Below are positions 7,795 to 18,078 of a DNA stretch of 64,000 nucleotides, one piece after another (the stretch's first letter is position 1; the number at the start of each line of letters is the position of its first letter). Source of the DNA: Brevibacillus migulae (GTDB lineage Bacteria > Bacillota > Bacilli > Brevibacillales > Brevibacillaceae). Where the stretch lies: NCBI RefSeq assembly GCF_004521915.1, contig NZ_SDKD01000014.1, positions 1 to 64,000 of the forward strand, read 5' to 3'. A model generated the notes under the pieces. The model was not told the origin of the DNA. It searched no databases and saw only the letters and a list, made by a program, of their open reading frames with translations. The position numbers and the translations under genes are program-made.

Positions 7795-8631
7795 ATGTAT
7801 GCGAAAAAGAAATGGCTGTCTCTGCTCTTGTTTGCGCTCTTTGCCGTACTCAGTTTTTTGGCGCTGTTTCCCTTTTTTTGCCTGCTGCTCGCTTCGTTCA
7901 AACCTTCTACCGAACTGTTGCGCTACGGACTAAATCTGCAGCTGCAGCCAGAAATCCTCTCTCTCAACAATTACTACTATTTGCTCGCGGATGGCCGCAT
8001 CTATTTTGTCTGGTTCAGCAACAGCGTCATCATTACCGTTCTGAACACGGCGCTTGCGCTGCTGTTTTCCTCGATGGTGGGCTATGCGTTGGCTGTTTAC
8101 CAATTCAAATGGAGAAACATCATTTTTGCGACCGTCCTGTTTGTCATGATGATCCCGATCGAAATCATTTTGCTGCCGCTCTACAAGCTGATCGTCAGCC
8201 TGCGCCTCATCGATACGTATTGGGGCGTCATTCTCCCGTTTGTGGTCAGCCCCTTTGCCGTCTTCTTCTTTCGCCAATATGCCATCGGGATTCCCCGTGA
8301 CTTTATCGATGCGGCGAGGATTGACGGATGCACGGAGTTCGGCATCTTTTTTCGGATCATGCGGCCGCTGATGGCTCCCGCATTTGGAGCGATGGCCATC
8401 CTGCAGGCGCTAACCAGCTGGAACAATCTGGTGTGGCCTCTGGTCGTGCTGCACAGCGAGGAAAAGTTTACGTTGCCGATCGGGCTTTCCTCTCTGCTTA
8501 CCCCGTATGGCAACAACTACGACATTTTGCTTTCAGGTGCGATTCTGTCGGTCATCCCGATCATGATTCTGTATCTGGTCTTCCAGCGCTATTTCATTTC
8601 CGGCCTTACCGTAGGCGGAATTAAGGGATAG
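7795..8631 (+). CDS. ABC sugar transporter permease, AraQ-like
   Basis: This 278-residue MalG-type permease has six predicted membrane helices and the EAA loop IPRDFIDAARIDGCTEFGIFFRIMRPLM. It starts 2 bp after the stop of the preceding permease, with GGAGGGAGGAG as ribosome site, which indicates translational coupling. With the AraP-like protein it forms the heterodimeric channel of the importer whose binding protein gene carries the TAG at 5672. The substrate is inferred from the adjacent arabinofuranosidase. Confidence 0.88.
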   Translation: MYAKKKWLSLLLFALFAVLSFLALFPFFCLLLASFKPSTELLRYGLNLQLQPEILSLNNYYYLLADGRIYFVWFSNSVIITVLNTALALLFSSMVGYALAVYQFKWRNIIFATVLFVMMIPIEIILLPLYKLIVSLRLIDTYWGVILPFVVSPFAVFFFRQYAIGIPRDFIDAARIDGCTEFGIFFRIMRPLMAPAFGAMAILQALTSWNNLVWPLVVLHSEEKFTLPIGLSSLLTPYGNNYDILLSGAILSVIPIMILYLVFQRYFISGLTVGGIKG

Positions 8632-8637
8632 GAATGA

Positions 8638-10185
<1,548 letters not shown>

Positions 10186-10189
10186 GGAC

Positions 10190-11335
10190 ATGGAGTGCTT
10201 ATGCGGGAGCCATCATTCCATCGAGATGGAGATACGGATCGAGAAAAATGCATTGTCGCAGCTCGGCTCTTATCTGAAAGAGAGGCAGTGGCGACATGTC
10301 ATGCTTGTGGCGGATGCCAACACCTTTGCGGCGGCAAGTGAGCGAATTGCCCACGACCTGAGTAAAGAAGCTTCGCTGCATGTCTGCATACTCAGAGCCG
10401 ACCGGCAAGGGGATGTCGTCGCTGATGAAAGCGCGATCGATCAGGTCAGACAGGAAATGCCGCCAGATGTGGAAGTTCTCTTGGCTGTAGGCGCTGGCAC
10501 GATCCACGATATTGTCCGCTATGTCAGCCACCAAGTGAATAAGCCTTTTATCGCTGTACCAACGGCTCCTTCCGTCGACGGCTTTACATCGGCTGGTGCC
10601 CCCATCATCGTCAAAGGGAAAAAAATCACGGTGCAAGCTGCTTGTCCAGTCGCTGTTTTTGCCGATGTCGATGTGCTTTGCGCCGCTCCACGGCGGTTGT
10701 GGGCAGCCGGGGTCGGCGACATGCTGGCGAAATATACATCCTTAGTGGACTGGTATTTTTCCCATGTGATGAATGGTGAACCTTATTGCGTTACTGCAGC
10801 AAAATGGACGCGCCAAGCGCTCAGCGCATGCGTGGAGCAGCTGGATGAAATCAAAGAGGGCAGTGAAAGCGGGATAACCACCCTGATGAAGTCGCTTGTG
10901 CAGTCCGGACTGGCCATGCTCTACGTAGGCCATTCCCGTCCAGCTTCTGGCGCAGAGCATCATTTGTCGCATTATTGGGAGCAGGCATTTTTGGAAACGG
11001 GAGTGCCACAGGTGCTGCATGGAGAAAAAGTGGCAGTGGCGACGGTCATGATCGCCGATTTGTATAAGCGCCTGCTTCAGGATGAGCACGTGCGTCAAGA
11101 TGAAAAAATCGTCCCTCATTTTGAACCCATCAAGGCGCTGGTGGATGAAATCCCGGCTCCGCAGCAATTGGCTTCCACACTGCAAGCGGTGGGGGCCCCT
11201 GTCGATCCAGCAGAGCTAGGAATATCTCCCGATTTGGTGCAAAAAGCGCTGCAGGAAGCGCACCATTTGCGTGATCGCTATACCATTCTGCGGTTCAGCC
11301 ATGAGCACGGATATTTTCCCGTGGCGAGCCAATAA
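10190..11335 (+). CDS. araM: sn-Glycerol-1-phosphate dehydrogenase (AraM/EgsA)
   Basis: This 381-residue protein of the iron-alcohol-dehydrogenase/dehydroquinate-synthase fold has the nucleotide-binding segment AVGAGTIHDIVRY, PTAPSVDGFTS, and metal-binding His residues in SGAEHHLSHYWE and VLHGEKVA. The family reduces dihydroxyacetone phosphate to sn-glycerol-1-phosphate. In B. subtilis araM lies in the arabinose operon and supplies G1P for heptaprenylglyceryl phosphate lipid. The same linkage to ara genes is seen here. The start at 10190 has GGGAG 7 bp upstream; a GTG at 10172 would overlap abfA. It is the last gene of the operon; no strong terminator was seen after it. Confidence 0.93.
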   Translation: MECLCGSHHSIEMEIRIEKNALSQLGSYLKERQWRHVMLVADANTFAAASERIAHDLSKEASLHVCILRADRQGDVVADESAIDQVRQEMPPDVEVLLAVGAGTIHDIVRYVSHQVNKPFIAVPTAPSVDGFTSAGAPIIVKGKKITVQAACPVAVFADVDVLCAAPRRLWAAGVGDMLAKYTSLVDWYFSHVMNGEPYCVTAAKWTRQALSACVEQLDEIKEGSESGITTLMKSLVQSGLAMLYVGHSRPASGAEHHLSHYWEQAFLETGVPQVLHGEKVAVATVMIADLYKRLLQDEHVRQDEKIVPHFEPIKALVDEIPAPQQLASTLQAVGAPVDPAELGISPDLVQKALQEAHHLRDRYTILRFSHEHGYFPVASQ

Positions 11336-11447
11336 CGGGAAACGTGGCAAGCCGCTCCTCTGTTTACATTCTTCTCTTTTTTGGACTGAAAACGGCTTTT
11401 AAGGAAAACATATAGGTACGCAAATTGGCATCAGGAGGTCTTGGCAG

Positions 11448-11900
11448 ATGTGTACCACACTGTTAATCGTCATGTCCCTGTCCTTGTTTTTGACAGGCTG
11501 CTTGCAGGAATCCAAACCGCAGATAAAAGCGAAAACCTCTGCGGAGGACCCGATGTGCAACCCGACACCGATTCGCTATCAGAAATGGGAAGAAATGGCG
11601 ATCGCAGAGGCAAAAGCGGTAAAAGGCGTTGACAAGGCGGTCGCGGTTCAGATTGATGACGAGCTGGATGTGGCGATCGAGGTCAGCAATTTCAACCGGT
11701 TTCGTCTGGAGACCATCGAAAAGGAAGTCTCGCAAGCGTTGAAGAAAAAGTTTCCGGAAACAAAGATTCATGTCACGTCGGATAAAAAACTGATGAATGA
11801 GCTGCAGAAGCTGAGCAATGAGCCATGGGCCGGGGAACAGGAAAAAGCGTGCAAGCAGAAGAAAAAACTGAAGAAAATCGAGAAAGACATGAAAGGGTAA
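11448..11900 (+). CDS. YhcN/YlaJ-family sporulation lipoprotein
   Basis: This 150-residue protein has a short lipoprotein signal ending in FLTGC (Cys18) and a YhcN/YlaJ domain, recognisable from the segment KAVKGVDKAVAVQIDDELDVAIEV and a lysine-rich C-terminus. Family members are found in the spore inner membrane or forespore and have a minor role in germination or outgrowth. TCAGGAGG precedes the ATG by 9 bp. It is a single-gene unit closed by the hairpin at 11968. Its presence supports an endospore former. Confidence 0.8.
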   Translation: MCTTLLIVMSLSLFLTGCLQESKPQIKAKTSAEDPMCNPTPIRYQKWEEMAIAEAKAVKGVDKAVAVQIDDELDVAIEVSNFNRFRLETIEKEVSQALKKKFPETKIHVTSDKKLMNELQKLSNEPWAGEQEKACKQKKKLKKIEKDMKG

Positions 11901-11967
11901 GTCTGACAAAGGCGAAAACCGCTGATGGGGTCGTGATCAGCAGGGATCAGCCAATCGCAAGGGGAGA

Positions 11968-12001
11968 GCAACGCCCATGCTGCATAAGGCTTGGGCGTTG
12001 C
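11968..12001. terminator. Terminator-like hairpin between convergent genes
   Basis: A 10-bp perfect stem GCAACGCCCA (11968-11977) / TGGGCGTTGC (11992-12001) lies between the sporulation lipoprotein and the oxidoreductase on the other strand. The T-run is poor on both sides. Confidence 0.6.
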
Positions 12002-12004
12002 CTC

Positions 12005-12979
12005 CTATTTCCCATTGTAAACAGCATCGATCTGGATCAGACTTTCCAGCACCACTTGGACTTGATAGCCTTCCCGAAAGGTGACCGTAACAGCGGGTTT
12101 CCCCTCCAGATGCTGCAGGAAATGGTCAATCAAGAGCGCTAGATGATTTTCTGCGGGGAGCTGCACCTCCTTCGTCTGTCCATCCCCGGTTATCTCCCAC
12201 AGTTCCTTCCAGTTTTTTAGCGTCATAGCGCTGTTGTCCCCTTTTACTGTAAACGTGATCGCTTCCGCTAAGCGGTCATCCACCGTACCTTTTACAGCAA
12301 TCGGGATCCCACCAAGCGTGGTCCCTTTTGCCAAAATCGAAATCTCGCTTAGCGAAGGGTCTTCCGGATAAGTGATGCTGGAGTGAGAGAACGCCAGCCC
12401 GCCAAACATCATGCCGATCATCTGGATATAGTGGGGAAAAACCTCTTTTACAAATCCGCCTTGCTCCCTGCTAGAAATCCAATCGTTTTGCTGCCAAGGA
12501 CGCGGCCATTGGGAAAACTGACAGATAAGCTCAATCTCTTGTATGTTGCCGATCCTGCGGCTCTTCACAAAGTCTTGCAGCTTCCGAAATGCAGGCCGAT
12601 AGATGGTCGGAAAATTCATGCCGTGTATGACAGAGGCTCTCTCTGCTTCTTCCAGCATTTCGCGAGCTTCTTGTACCGAATTCGCTAGGGGTTTCTCGCA
12701 CAGAATGTGTTTGCCGCTGCGGATGATATCCAGCGCGATGGCGTGGTGGAATTTGGGTGGTACGGCTAAATAAACGACATCGATCTCTTCGTTTGCAAGA
12801 AGCTCATGATAGTCTGGAAAAGAAGGAAGATGGTATTTGCCAGACATCTCTTGCATTTTCGCTTGATTGGCATCATGGATCGCGATGACATTGGTGCGCG
12901 GATGCTCCTGAAAGGCTTTCAGCAGCACCTCTCCGACTCCTCCTACCCCGATGATCCCAACATTGTATGTATGTGTCAT
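12005..12979 (-). CDS. Gfo/Idh/MocA-family oxidoreductase
   Basis: This 324-residue NAD(P)-dependent oxidoreductase has the Rossmann motif VGIIGVGGVGEVL at the N-terminus, DVVYLAVPPKFHH and the family signature CEKPLANSVQEA around residues 95-106. Members oxidise or reduce sugars, inositols or related polyols; the substrate here cannot be read. The start at 12979 is set by GAGGAGGG 6 bp upstream, not the track start 15 bp earlier. It is divergent from a LysR gene across about 105 bp, so the two may be functionally linked. Confidence 0.88.
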   Translation of the reverse strand: MTHTYNVGIIGVGGVGEVLLKAFQEHPRTNVIAIHDANQAKMQEMSGKYHLPSFPDYHELLANEEIDVVYLAVPPKFHHAIALDIIRSGKHILCEKPLANSVQEAREMLEEAERASVIHGMNFPTIYRPAFRKLQDFVKSRRIGNIQEIELICQFSQWPRPWQQNDWISSREQGGFVKEVFPHYIQMIGMMFGGLAFSHSSITYPEDPSLSEISILAKGTTLGGIPIAVKGTVDDRLAEAITFTVKGDNSAMTLKNWKELWEITGDGQTKEVQLPAENHLALLIDHFLQHLEGKPAVTVTFREGYQVQVVLESLIQIDAVYNGK

Positions 12980-13084
12980 AGTCGCCCTCCTCATATGCCA
13001 TTAGTATAGAATCCTCTCTTCTATGAGTCCAATGAATCGTTTTCATGTATAATATGAGGAAATATTCATGAGGTGGGAGGAGCC

Positions 13085-13981
13085 ATGACGTTTTTGCAGT
13101 TAAAAGTGCTGGTGAAGGTAATCGAAACAGGGAGTTTTACAAAAACGGGGCAGCTGCTCAATCTGAGCCAATCGGGTGTCAGCCACACGATTGCGGCCCT
13201 GGAAAGAGAACTGGGGAAAAAGCTGCTCATCCGAGACAATGGCAAAATACGCTTAACGGAAACCGGCGAAAGCCTAATCGGGAATATGAAAGAAATCCTT
13301 TACCAAGAAGCGCTGCTTCTGCAAAAAATAGAGGATCAAGCCCAATCGGAAAAGAAGCTCGTGAAAATGGGCACCTTTCCAAGCGCTACCTATTGGCTCG
13401 CGAAATGCATACTTCCGGACTTGAAAAAACGAAGCTTGAATGTGGAAGTGTCGCTCATGGAGGGGACATATGTGGAAATCGAGGAATGGATCAAACAGGA
13501 AAAGGTAGATTTGGGCATTACGACAGCTCCTTTGGGAAAGCCATACGAATTTCAGCATCTTTTCCATGACCCGCTGCTAGTCGCGGTATCCGAACATAAT
13601 CCGCTCGCGAATAAAGAATCGCTGACTTTGGAAGAGCTTGCTTCCCAGCCGTTTATCATGCCGATCGCGGGCTGCCAGGTCTTGATTCGGCAAGCGTTTA
13701 AAGAAGCAGAAATAACACCTGCGATCATCATGGAACTGCGAGAGACGCAGTCGATTTTACAGCTGGTCGAGGAAAATATCGGCGTGACGATCCTGCCGAA
13801 GCTGGCGCTAAGGGAATCGGGAAGATATCAAGTACGGCACCTTGTCCCCGGCCTCCAGCGTGAAATCGGAATTGCGGTTTCACCCAGTAAGAAGAGGAAG
13901 CAGGAAGTGCAAGCCATTGTAGATCTCCTACACATACATGTTCATCAAGGCACAGCTCATACAATGGTTCCATTGACATGA
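13085..13981 (+). CDS. LysR-family transcriptional regulator
   Basis: This 298-residue regulator has the LysR winged helix-turn-helix at residues 1-60 (FTKTGQLLNLSQSGVSHTIAALERELG) and a C-terminal effector-binding domain. The start at 13085 has GGGAGG upstream. It is divergent from the Gfo/Idh/MocA gene, the usual arrangement for a LysR regulator and its target, so it may control that oxidoreductase. The effector is unknown. Confidence 0.88.
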   Translation: MTFLQLKVLVKVIETGSFTKTGQLLNLSQSGVSHTIAALERELGKKLLIRDNGKIRLTETGESLIGNMKEILYQEALLLQKIEDQAQSEKKLVKMGTFPSATYWLAKCILPDLKKRSLNVEVSLMEGTYVEIEEWIKQEKVDLGITTAPLGKPYEFQHLFHDPLLVAVSEHNPLANKESLTLEELASQPFIMPIAGCQVLIRQAFKEAEITPAIIMELRETQSILQLVEENIGVTILPKLALRESGRYQVRHLVPGLQREIGIAVSPSKKRKQEVQAIVDLLHIHVHQGTAHTMVPLT

Positions 13982-14039
13982 AAAATTTGGAATGCTTTAA
14001 TTACATTGGCATTTCATCAAATAAATAGAGGTGTATCCA

Positions 14040-15101
14040 TTGGAGCAATATCCTGCACAAGATCCATCGGGGATGAACAATCTCATGCCGGAGCCAAGAA
14101 CGATGGGAGCGTTATGCGCGAGCTATGGGGCTTCGATATTTTTTCGCCGCTGGGCCGCAACCGTGATCGATTTTATTCTGATGATATTTTTGACGGGAGC
14201 CGTTGTCTATGTCAATGACCGTTTTGGCGAACAGGTAGCCGGACCTGTCGCAGCCGGCTTATTTGCAGGCATCCTTTGCTATTATTTGTTGCTAGAGGGC
14301 TTCACCGGTTATACGCTTGGAAAATTTGCGCTCCGCATTCGGGCCGTGGATCCGGCTGGCCGTCCGCCGGGATTCGTGAAGTCTCTGCTCCGAACCTTGC
14401 TACGGGTAGTCGATACCAATCCGCTCTTGTTGGGAGGCATACCTGCAGGAATCTGCGTACTCACCTCACGGGAAAAACAGCGGCTAGGGGATATCGCGGC
14501 AAAAACCTTTGTAGTCAAAGTGAAGGATCTGGACCCGGAAGCAAGAGGAAATCAGGGACTCATGATCGGCATTTTTTCTGTCATTGCCGCCATCGCATTG
14601 GCATCCGCGATCGCAAGCATTTTCTCCCTCTTTTCCAACATCAGCAAGCCGGAGACCTTTTTGAGTCGCGACCAACAATTCCAGATCACCGCGCCCTCCA
14701 GCTGGAGAAGCGATTCGACGCTGAACGATGAGGCAGACATTTCGATTTCCAATGATTTTGGCGTGAAATATTTCATGGTGCTGTCGGAAAAAAAGGACGA
14801 CTTTGACAGTGGGGTCACGCTGCAAGATTATCTGCAGATCGTAGAAGAGAATTATGCGGTAGAGATGTCGGAGGGTCCCATCCAACCTCCACAAGAAACC
14901 AGTGTGAATGGTTTTCCGGCGATTGCCTTTTCATTCAAACAGGAAGCGGAGGACGGGATTGAAGTGGCCTATATGGTGACCGTGGTTGAGACAGGAACAC
15001 ACTTTCATCAGCTTCATGCCTGGACGCTTGCATCCAAATACGATGGGGTGAAGGAAGAGCTTCAGGGGATCATGCAGAGCTTCCAAGAAGTTCAGCAATA
15101 G
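14040..15101 (+). CDS. RDD-family membrane protein with C-terminal PsbP/DcrB-like domain
   Basis: The protein is about 353 residues. The N-terminal half is an RDD domain with Arg and Asp in FFRRWAATVIDFILMIFL and further membrane helices. A helix at about 170-200 is followed by an extracytoplasmic domain beginning FLSRDQQFQITAPSSW, resembling PsbP/DcrB-like folds. TTG at 14040 is preferred because AGAGGTG lies 6 bp upstream; GTG 14031 has no ribosome site. RDD proteins are linked to ion transport or envelope stress, but the role of this combination is unknown. Confidence 0.75.
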   Translation: MEQYPAQDPSGMNNLMPEPRTMGALCASYGASIFFRRWAATVIDFILMIFLTGAVVYVNDRFGEQVAGPVAAGLFAGILCYYLLLEGFTGYTLGKFALRIRAVDPAGRPPGFVKSLLRTLLRVVDTNPLLLGGIPAGICVLTSREKQRLGDIAAKTFVVKVKDLDPEARGNQGLMIGIFSVIAAIALASAIASIFSLFSNISKPETFLSRDQQFQITAPSSWRSDSTLNDEADISISNDFGVKYFMVLSEKKDDFDSGVTLQDYLQIVEENYAVEMSEGPIQPPQETSVNGFPAIAFSFKQEAEDGIEVAYMVTVVETGTHFHQLHAWTLASKYDGVKEELQGIMQSFQEVQQ

Positions 15102-15113
15102 CAGCAATAAATA

Positions 15114-15165
15114 AGCAAAAGCACACGCAGGCTGGGGAAGAACATGATAGGCGGGTGCTTTTGCT
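15114..15165 (+). other. Stem-loop upstream of the 15187 gene
   Basis: AGCAAAAGCA (15114-15123) pairs perfectly with TGCTTTTGCT (15156-15165), with a 32-nt loop. The 3' arm ends about 8 bp before the ribosome site of the next gene. There is no T-run. It may be a weak terminator of the RDD gene or a translation-control hairpin. Confidence 0.45.
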
Positions 15166-15186
15166 ATGTTGAGGAGGGCCCTAAGA

Positions 15187-15639
15187 GTGCTAAAAAAAAT
15201 CATCGTAGCCATATTGTCTTCGATTTTATTTTGTTTGGCTCTCGCATGGTTCAGCTATTCGCCAGCAAAGGAAGGTGAACCGGATGTGTATCATTGGACG
15301 TATTGGTCTTTGTTCATGGTCTATATGATCTATGCCGCCCCTGTATATTTGCTCGGCGGTGTTCCATGTGCTGTGTTGATTGACAGACTGATCGGGAAGC
15401 TGGGAGATGCGAATAAGGTTATCGATTATGTCCGCTGCTTGTCTGCGTATATGCTGGCGGGACTCCTTACGACATATCTTTTTCTCGTAATCATTAGCGA
15501 AGGAGATCTGTTTGTATGGACATCGCCCAATCGTGGCTTCTTTGGTTTGGGAATGGGAGCATCCGTCCTGTACTATCATGTGTTGCTCGTTGTAAACAGA
15601 ATCGGAAGACCGACGCATCCGCACCTCGCCAATGAATAA
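15187..15639 (+). CDS. Small integral membrane protein, unknown function
   Basis: This protein of about 150 residues has four likely membrane segments and no family I recognise. GTG at 15187 is chosen because GAGGAGG lies about 9 bp upstream; an ATG at 15166 would swallow that site. The first segment is VLKKIIVAILSSILFCLALAW written from the GTG. It follows the RDD gene by 85 bp on the same strand and could share its transcript. Confidence 0.6.
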   Translation: MLKKIIVAILSSILFCLALAWFSYSPAKEGEPDVYHWTYWSLFMVYMIYAAPVYLLGGVPCAVLIDRLIGKLGDANKVIDYVRCLSAYMLAGLLTTYLFLVIISEGDLFVWTSPNRGFFGLGMGASVLYYHVLLVVNRIGRPTHPHLANE

Positions 15640-15775
15640 AGAAGGTGTCGCGTGACTTCATGTCTTTTCACGATAAATTTCACGAATGTCAGTCTTCGTC
15701 AAAGTGATGTGGCTATAGAGAAGCTCTATTTTTTAACGCTACAAATAAAAACGGTTAGAACGGAGGATACCTGTA

Positions 15776-16630
15776 TTGAGAAGTGAACAAGAAATGATGA
15801 AAATCCTTATGGACTTTGCTAAAAATGATAACAGAATTCGATTGGTAACTTTGGAAGGTTCACGTACAAACAAAAATATTCCACCTGATTCATTCCAAGA
15901 TTATGACATTTCTTATTTTGTAACAGATATTGATTCTTTCAAGGGGAATGATCAATGGCTTCAAGTATTTGGGAATCGTGTTATGATGCAAAAACCCGAG
16001 GATATGGAGCTTTTTCCGCCAGAAACAGGTAATTGGTTTTCATATTTAATGCTTTTTGAGGATGGAACGAAAGTAGACCTAACACTTATTCCCATTAACG
16101 AGGTGGAAGATTATTTTTCCAATAACGACGGTTTAGTTAAGGTGTTGCTCGATAAAGATACTCTTATCAAAAATGAAGTGATCGCAACTGATCGTCAATA
16201 TTGGATTAAAAAGCCAACTGCAAGAGAATTTGATGATTGTTGTAATGAGTTCTGGATGGTTTCAACTTACGTCGTAAAAGGATTAGCGAGAAAAGAGATA
16301 CTATTTGCTATTGATCATTTAAACGAAATTGCAAGACCTAATTTATTGAGAATGATGGCTTGGAAAATCGGATCAGAGCAAGGGTACACCTTTAGTGTAG
16401 GGAAGAACTATAAATTTATAAATCGTTACCTCCCCATTGAAGATTGGGAAAAACTCCTATCAACCTATTCTGAAAATGGCTATCAGGAAATGTGGCAGTC
16501 TTTATTAACTTGTTATGAGTTATTTAGAAAATATTCAAAAGCTGTATCAGAAAATCTCGGATATAAGTATCCAGATTACGATGAAGCCATTACTAAGTAT
16601 ACGGATCGTGTTTATACTTCATTAGCGTGA
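15776..16630 (+). CDS. aadK: Aminoglycoside 6-adenylyltransferase, ANT(6)/AadK-type
   Basis: This 284-residue cytoplasmic enzyme is the same length as B. subtilis AadK, which adenylylates streptomycin at the 6-position. The nucleotidyltransferase core is visible: LEGSRTN near residue 25, then the metal-binding DYDISYFVTD, and KVDLTLIP. A TTG start has CGGAGG 11 bp upstream. The gene is clearly more AT-rich than its neighbours and uses many A/T-ending codons, which suggests later acquisition, but no mobility genes or target repeats flank it. Resistance activity is inferred from the family. Confidence 0.88.
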   Translation: MRSEQEMMKILMDFAKNDNRIRLVTLEGSRTNKNIPPDSFQDYDISYFVTDIDSFKGNDQWLQVFGNRVMMQKPEDMELFPPETGNWFSYLMLFEDGTKVDLTLIPINEVEDYFSNNDGLVKVLLDKDTLIKNEVIATDRQYWIKKPTAREFDDCCNEFWMVSTYVVKGLARKEILFAIDHLNEIARPNLLRMMAWKIGSEQGYTFSVGKNYKFINRYLPIEDWEKLLSTYSENGYQEMWQSLLTCYELFRKYSKAVSENLGYKYPDYDEAITKYTDRVYTSLA

Positions 16631-16635
16631 ATTAT

Positions 16636-16669
16636 GGAAATGACCGCCTTTTGTGGGCGGTTTCCTTTT
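16636..16669 (+). terminator. Terminator of aadK
   Basis: GGAAATGACCGCC pairs with GGGCGGTTTCC around a TTTTGT loop, followed by TTTTG. It lies just after the adenylyltransferase stop codon and is convergent with the acetyltransferase gene. Confidence 0.65.
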
Positions 16670-16693
16670 GAAACAAAAATCAACAACAAAGAA

Positions 16694-17218
16694 TTAACAT
16701 AGCCTATTTAAAAACAACACCATATGATGCTCGTCATAGTAGACGCCCTCGTACTTCAATGCATGCGTTTCCGTGCCATACACTTCAAATCCCCAGGAAC
16801 GATAGAGCCGCAGCGCAGGCTCATTGTCTGTCAGCACTGACAAAATGAGCTGCTCCAGACCTTCTTGCTGCTGGGCCCAGGCTAACGCATGATGAAATAA
16901 TTGCTTTGCGATCCCTTTCCCCCGTGCGGCAGGTGTTGTATATACCCCCACCACTGAGGCCTTATGGCGAACTTTTTTCATCGTTTCTCTCTTTACTGTC
17001 ACCACACTGACTAACTGCCCTTCTGCAAATGCCCCAAAGGTAGCAGCCTCTTCCGTTGGCTGCAAGCGCTTCGCGAACGTTTCCAGCAGATTTGGATCTT
17101 GCATGGTTTCTTCATACGTATTGCCAAACGATTCCGGATTGTGTTGCAGTCCTTCCAGACGCAGCGCCACATAGGCGGCCGCATCTGTTGGCAGCAAGAT
17201 TCGATATTCCAGGCTCAT
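16694..17218 (-). CDS. GNAT-family N-acetyltransferase
   Basis: This 174-residue acetyltransferase has the acetyl-CoA-binding region VVGVYTTPAARGKGIAKQLF (R/Q-x-x-G-x-G/A type) and the conserved C-terminal ALRLYRSWGFEVYG. The start at 17218 (MSLEYRIL) is set by GAGG upstream and by the normal GNAT N-terminus; a longer reading overlaps the flavin reductase gene. It lies 67 bp downstream of that gene on the same strand. The acceptor substrate is unknown. Confidence 0.88.
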   Translation of the reverse strand: MSLEYRILLPTDAAAYVALRLEGLQHNPESFGNTYEETMQDPNLLETFAKRLQPTEEAATFGAFAEGQLVSVVTVKRETMKKVRHKASVVGVYTTPAARGKGIAKQLFHHALAWAQQQEGLEQLILSVLTDNEPALRLYRSWGFEVYGTETHALKYEGVYYDEHHMVLFLNRLC

Positions 17219-17285
17219 GGTACCAATCCTCGTTTCCTTCTCATCTAGTGTTATTAGGAGGATGATAACATGAGAAAGGCGAGAA

Positions 17286-17918
17286 TTACATCCGTGTGTT
17301 TTGCCGGACTGGCTGAAAGACCGGAGCCAATCTGGATGGATGCAGCTTGTGACCGAGACCGAAAAATTCACAAAAATTCATGATGAGCGGGCTCCATTTT
17401 TCCGGATCAATATAGTGTTTCTCAACATCCATCAGAAGTTGCTCATCGATATGAACACGCACGATCTTCACTTCAATCGCCACTAGGGTGCTAGGCTCCT
17501 CAAATGGATGCACCTGTACGACTTGGGCCTCCAGCTGAACGGGACACTGAGCAACACGGGGCGGTTTTACGAGATCCGCACGCTCCGGGGTGAGTCTGGC
17601 TGTTTTGAACTTGTCAGGATCGTATTGATAGCCTACCTCTGCTTTATTTTCCGGAACCGGATTACGGCCGGTCGTCAGAGCCAGTCGATCTACAGCCTCC
17701 ACCATGTCGGCAGAAGGAAGATTCAAGACGCATTCTTTTTCCCGCAACAGATTCTGTACAGTCTGTGATTTTTTGCTCATGCCTAGCATGCAGGACTGGT
17801 TGAGCCACCATGCGGAGGACATCGGCGCCAGATTGGCCGATCCATCTTCGTTTACTGTACTGATGAGGACGACAGGAGTGCCAAAGTATAAAATTTTCGG
17901 TTCGATTACTTTATGCAT
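17286..17918 (-). CDS. Flavin reductase-like FMN-binding protein
   Basis: This 210-residue protein of the flavin-reductase-like (split-barrel FMN-binding) family starts with TPVVLISTVNEDGSANLAPMSS and has LRKEKECVLNLPSADM-like segments typical of the fold. It probably binds FMN and acts as an oxidoreductase or flavin reductase; the substrate is unknown. AGGAGG precedes the ATG at 17918. It is divergent from glpP over 160 bp and co-directional with the acetyltransferase. Confidence 0.8.
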   Translation of the reverse strand: MHKVIEPKILYFGTPVVLISTVNEDGSANLAPMSSAWWLNQSCMLGMSKKSQTVQNLLREKECVLNLPSADMVEAVDRLALTTGRNPVPENKAEVGYQYDPDKFKTARLTPERADLVKPPRVAQCPVQLEAQVVQVHPFEEPSTLVAIEVKIVRVHIDEQLLMDVEKHYIDPEKWSPLIMNFCEFFGLGHKLHPSRLAPVFQPVRQNTRM

Positions 17919-18078
17919 AGAAACGTACTCCTCCTTGATTAAAAAGGCTTCGCTGTATGTTCTGTTTTATCACGTCCGTTCACGGGGAGTCTTTCAAAAT
18001 CTTGATTTCTAATTCTGATCTCGCGTTTCTGTACATATGATGGAAATGTAGGAACGAACGATAGAAAGCGGGAAGTCT

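Noticed and set aside
15776..16630. aadK as part of a mobile resistance cassette
   Set aside because: No transposase, integrase, terminal repeats or attC-like site is visible on either side.
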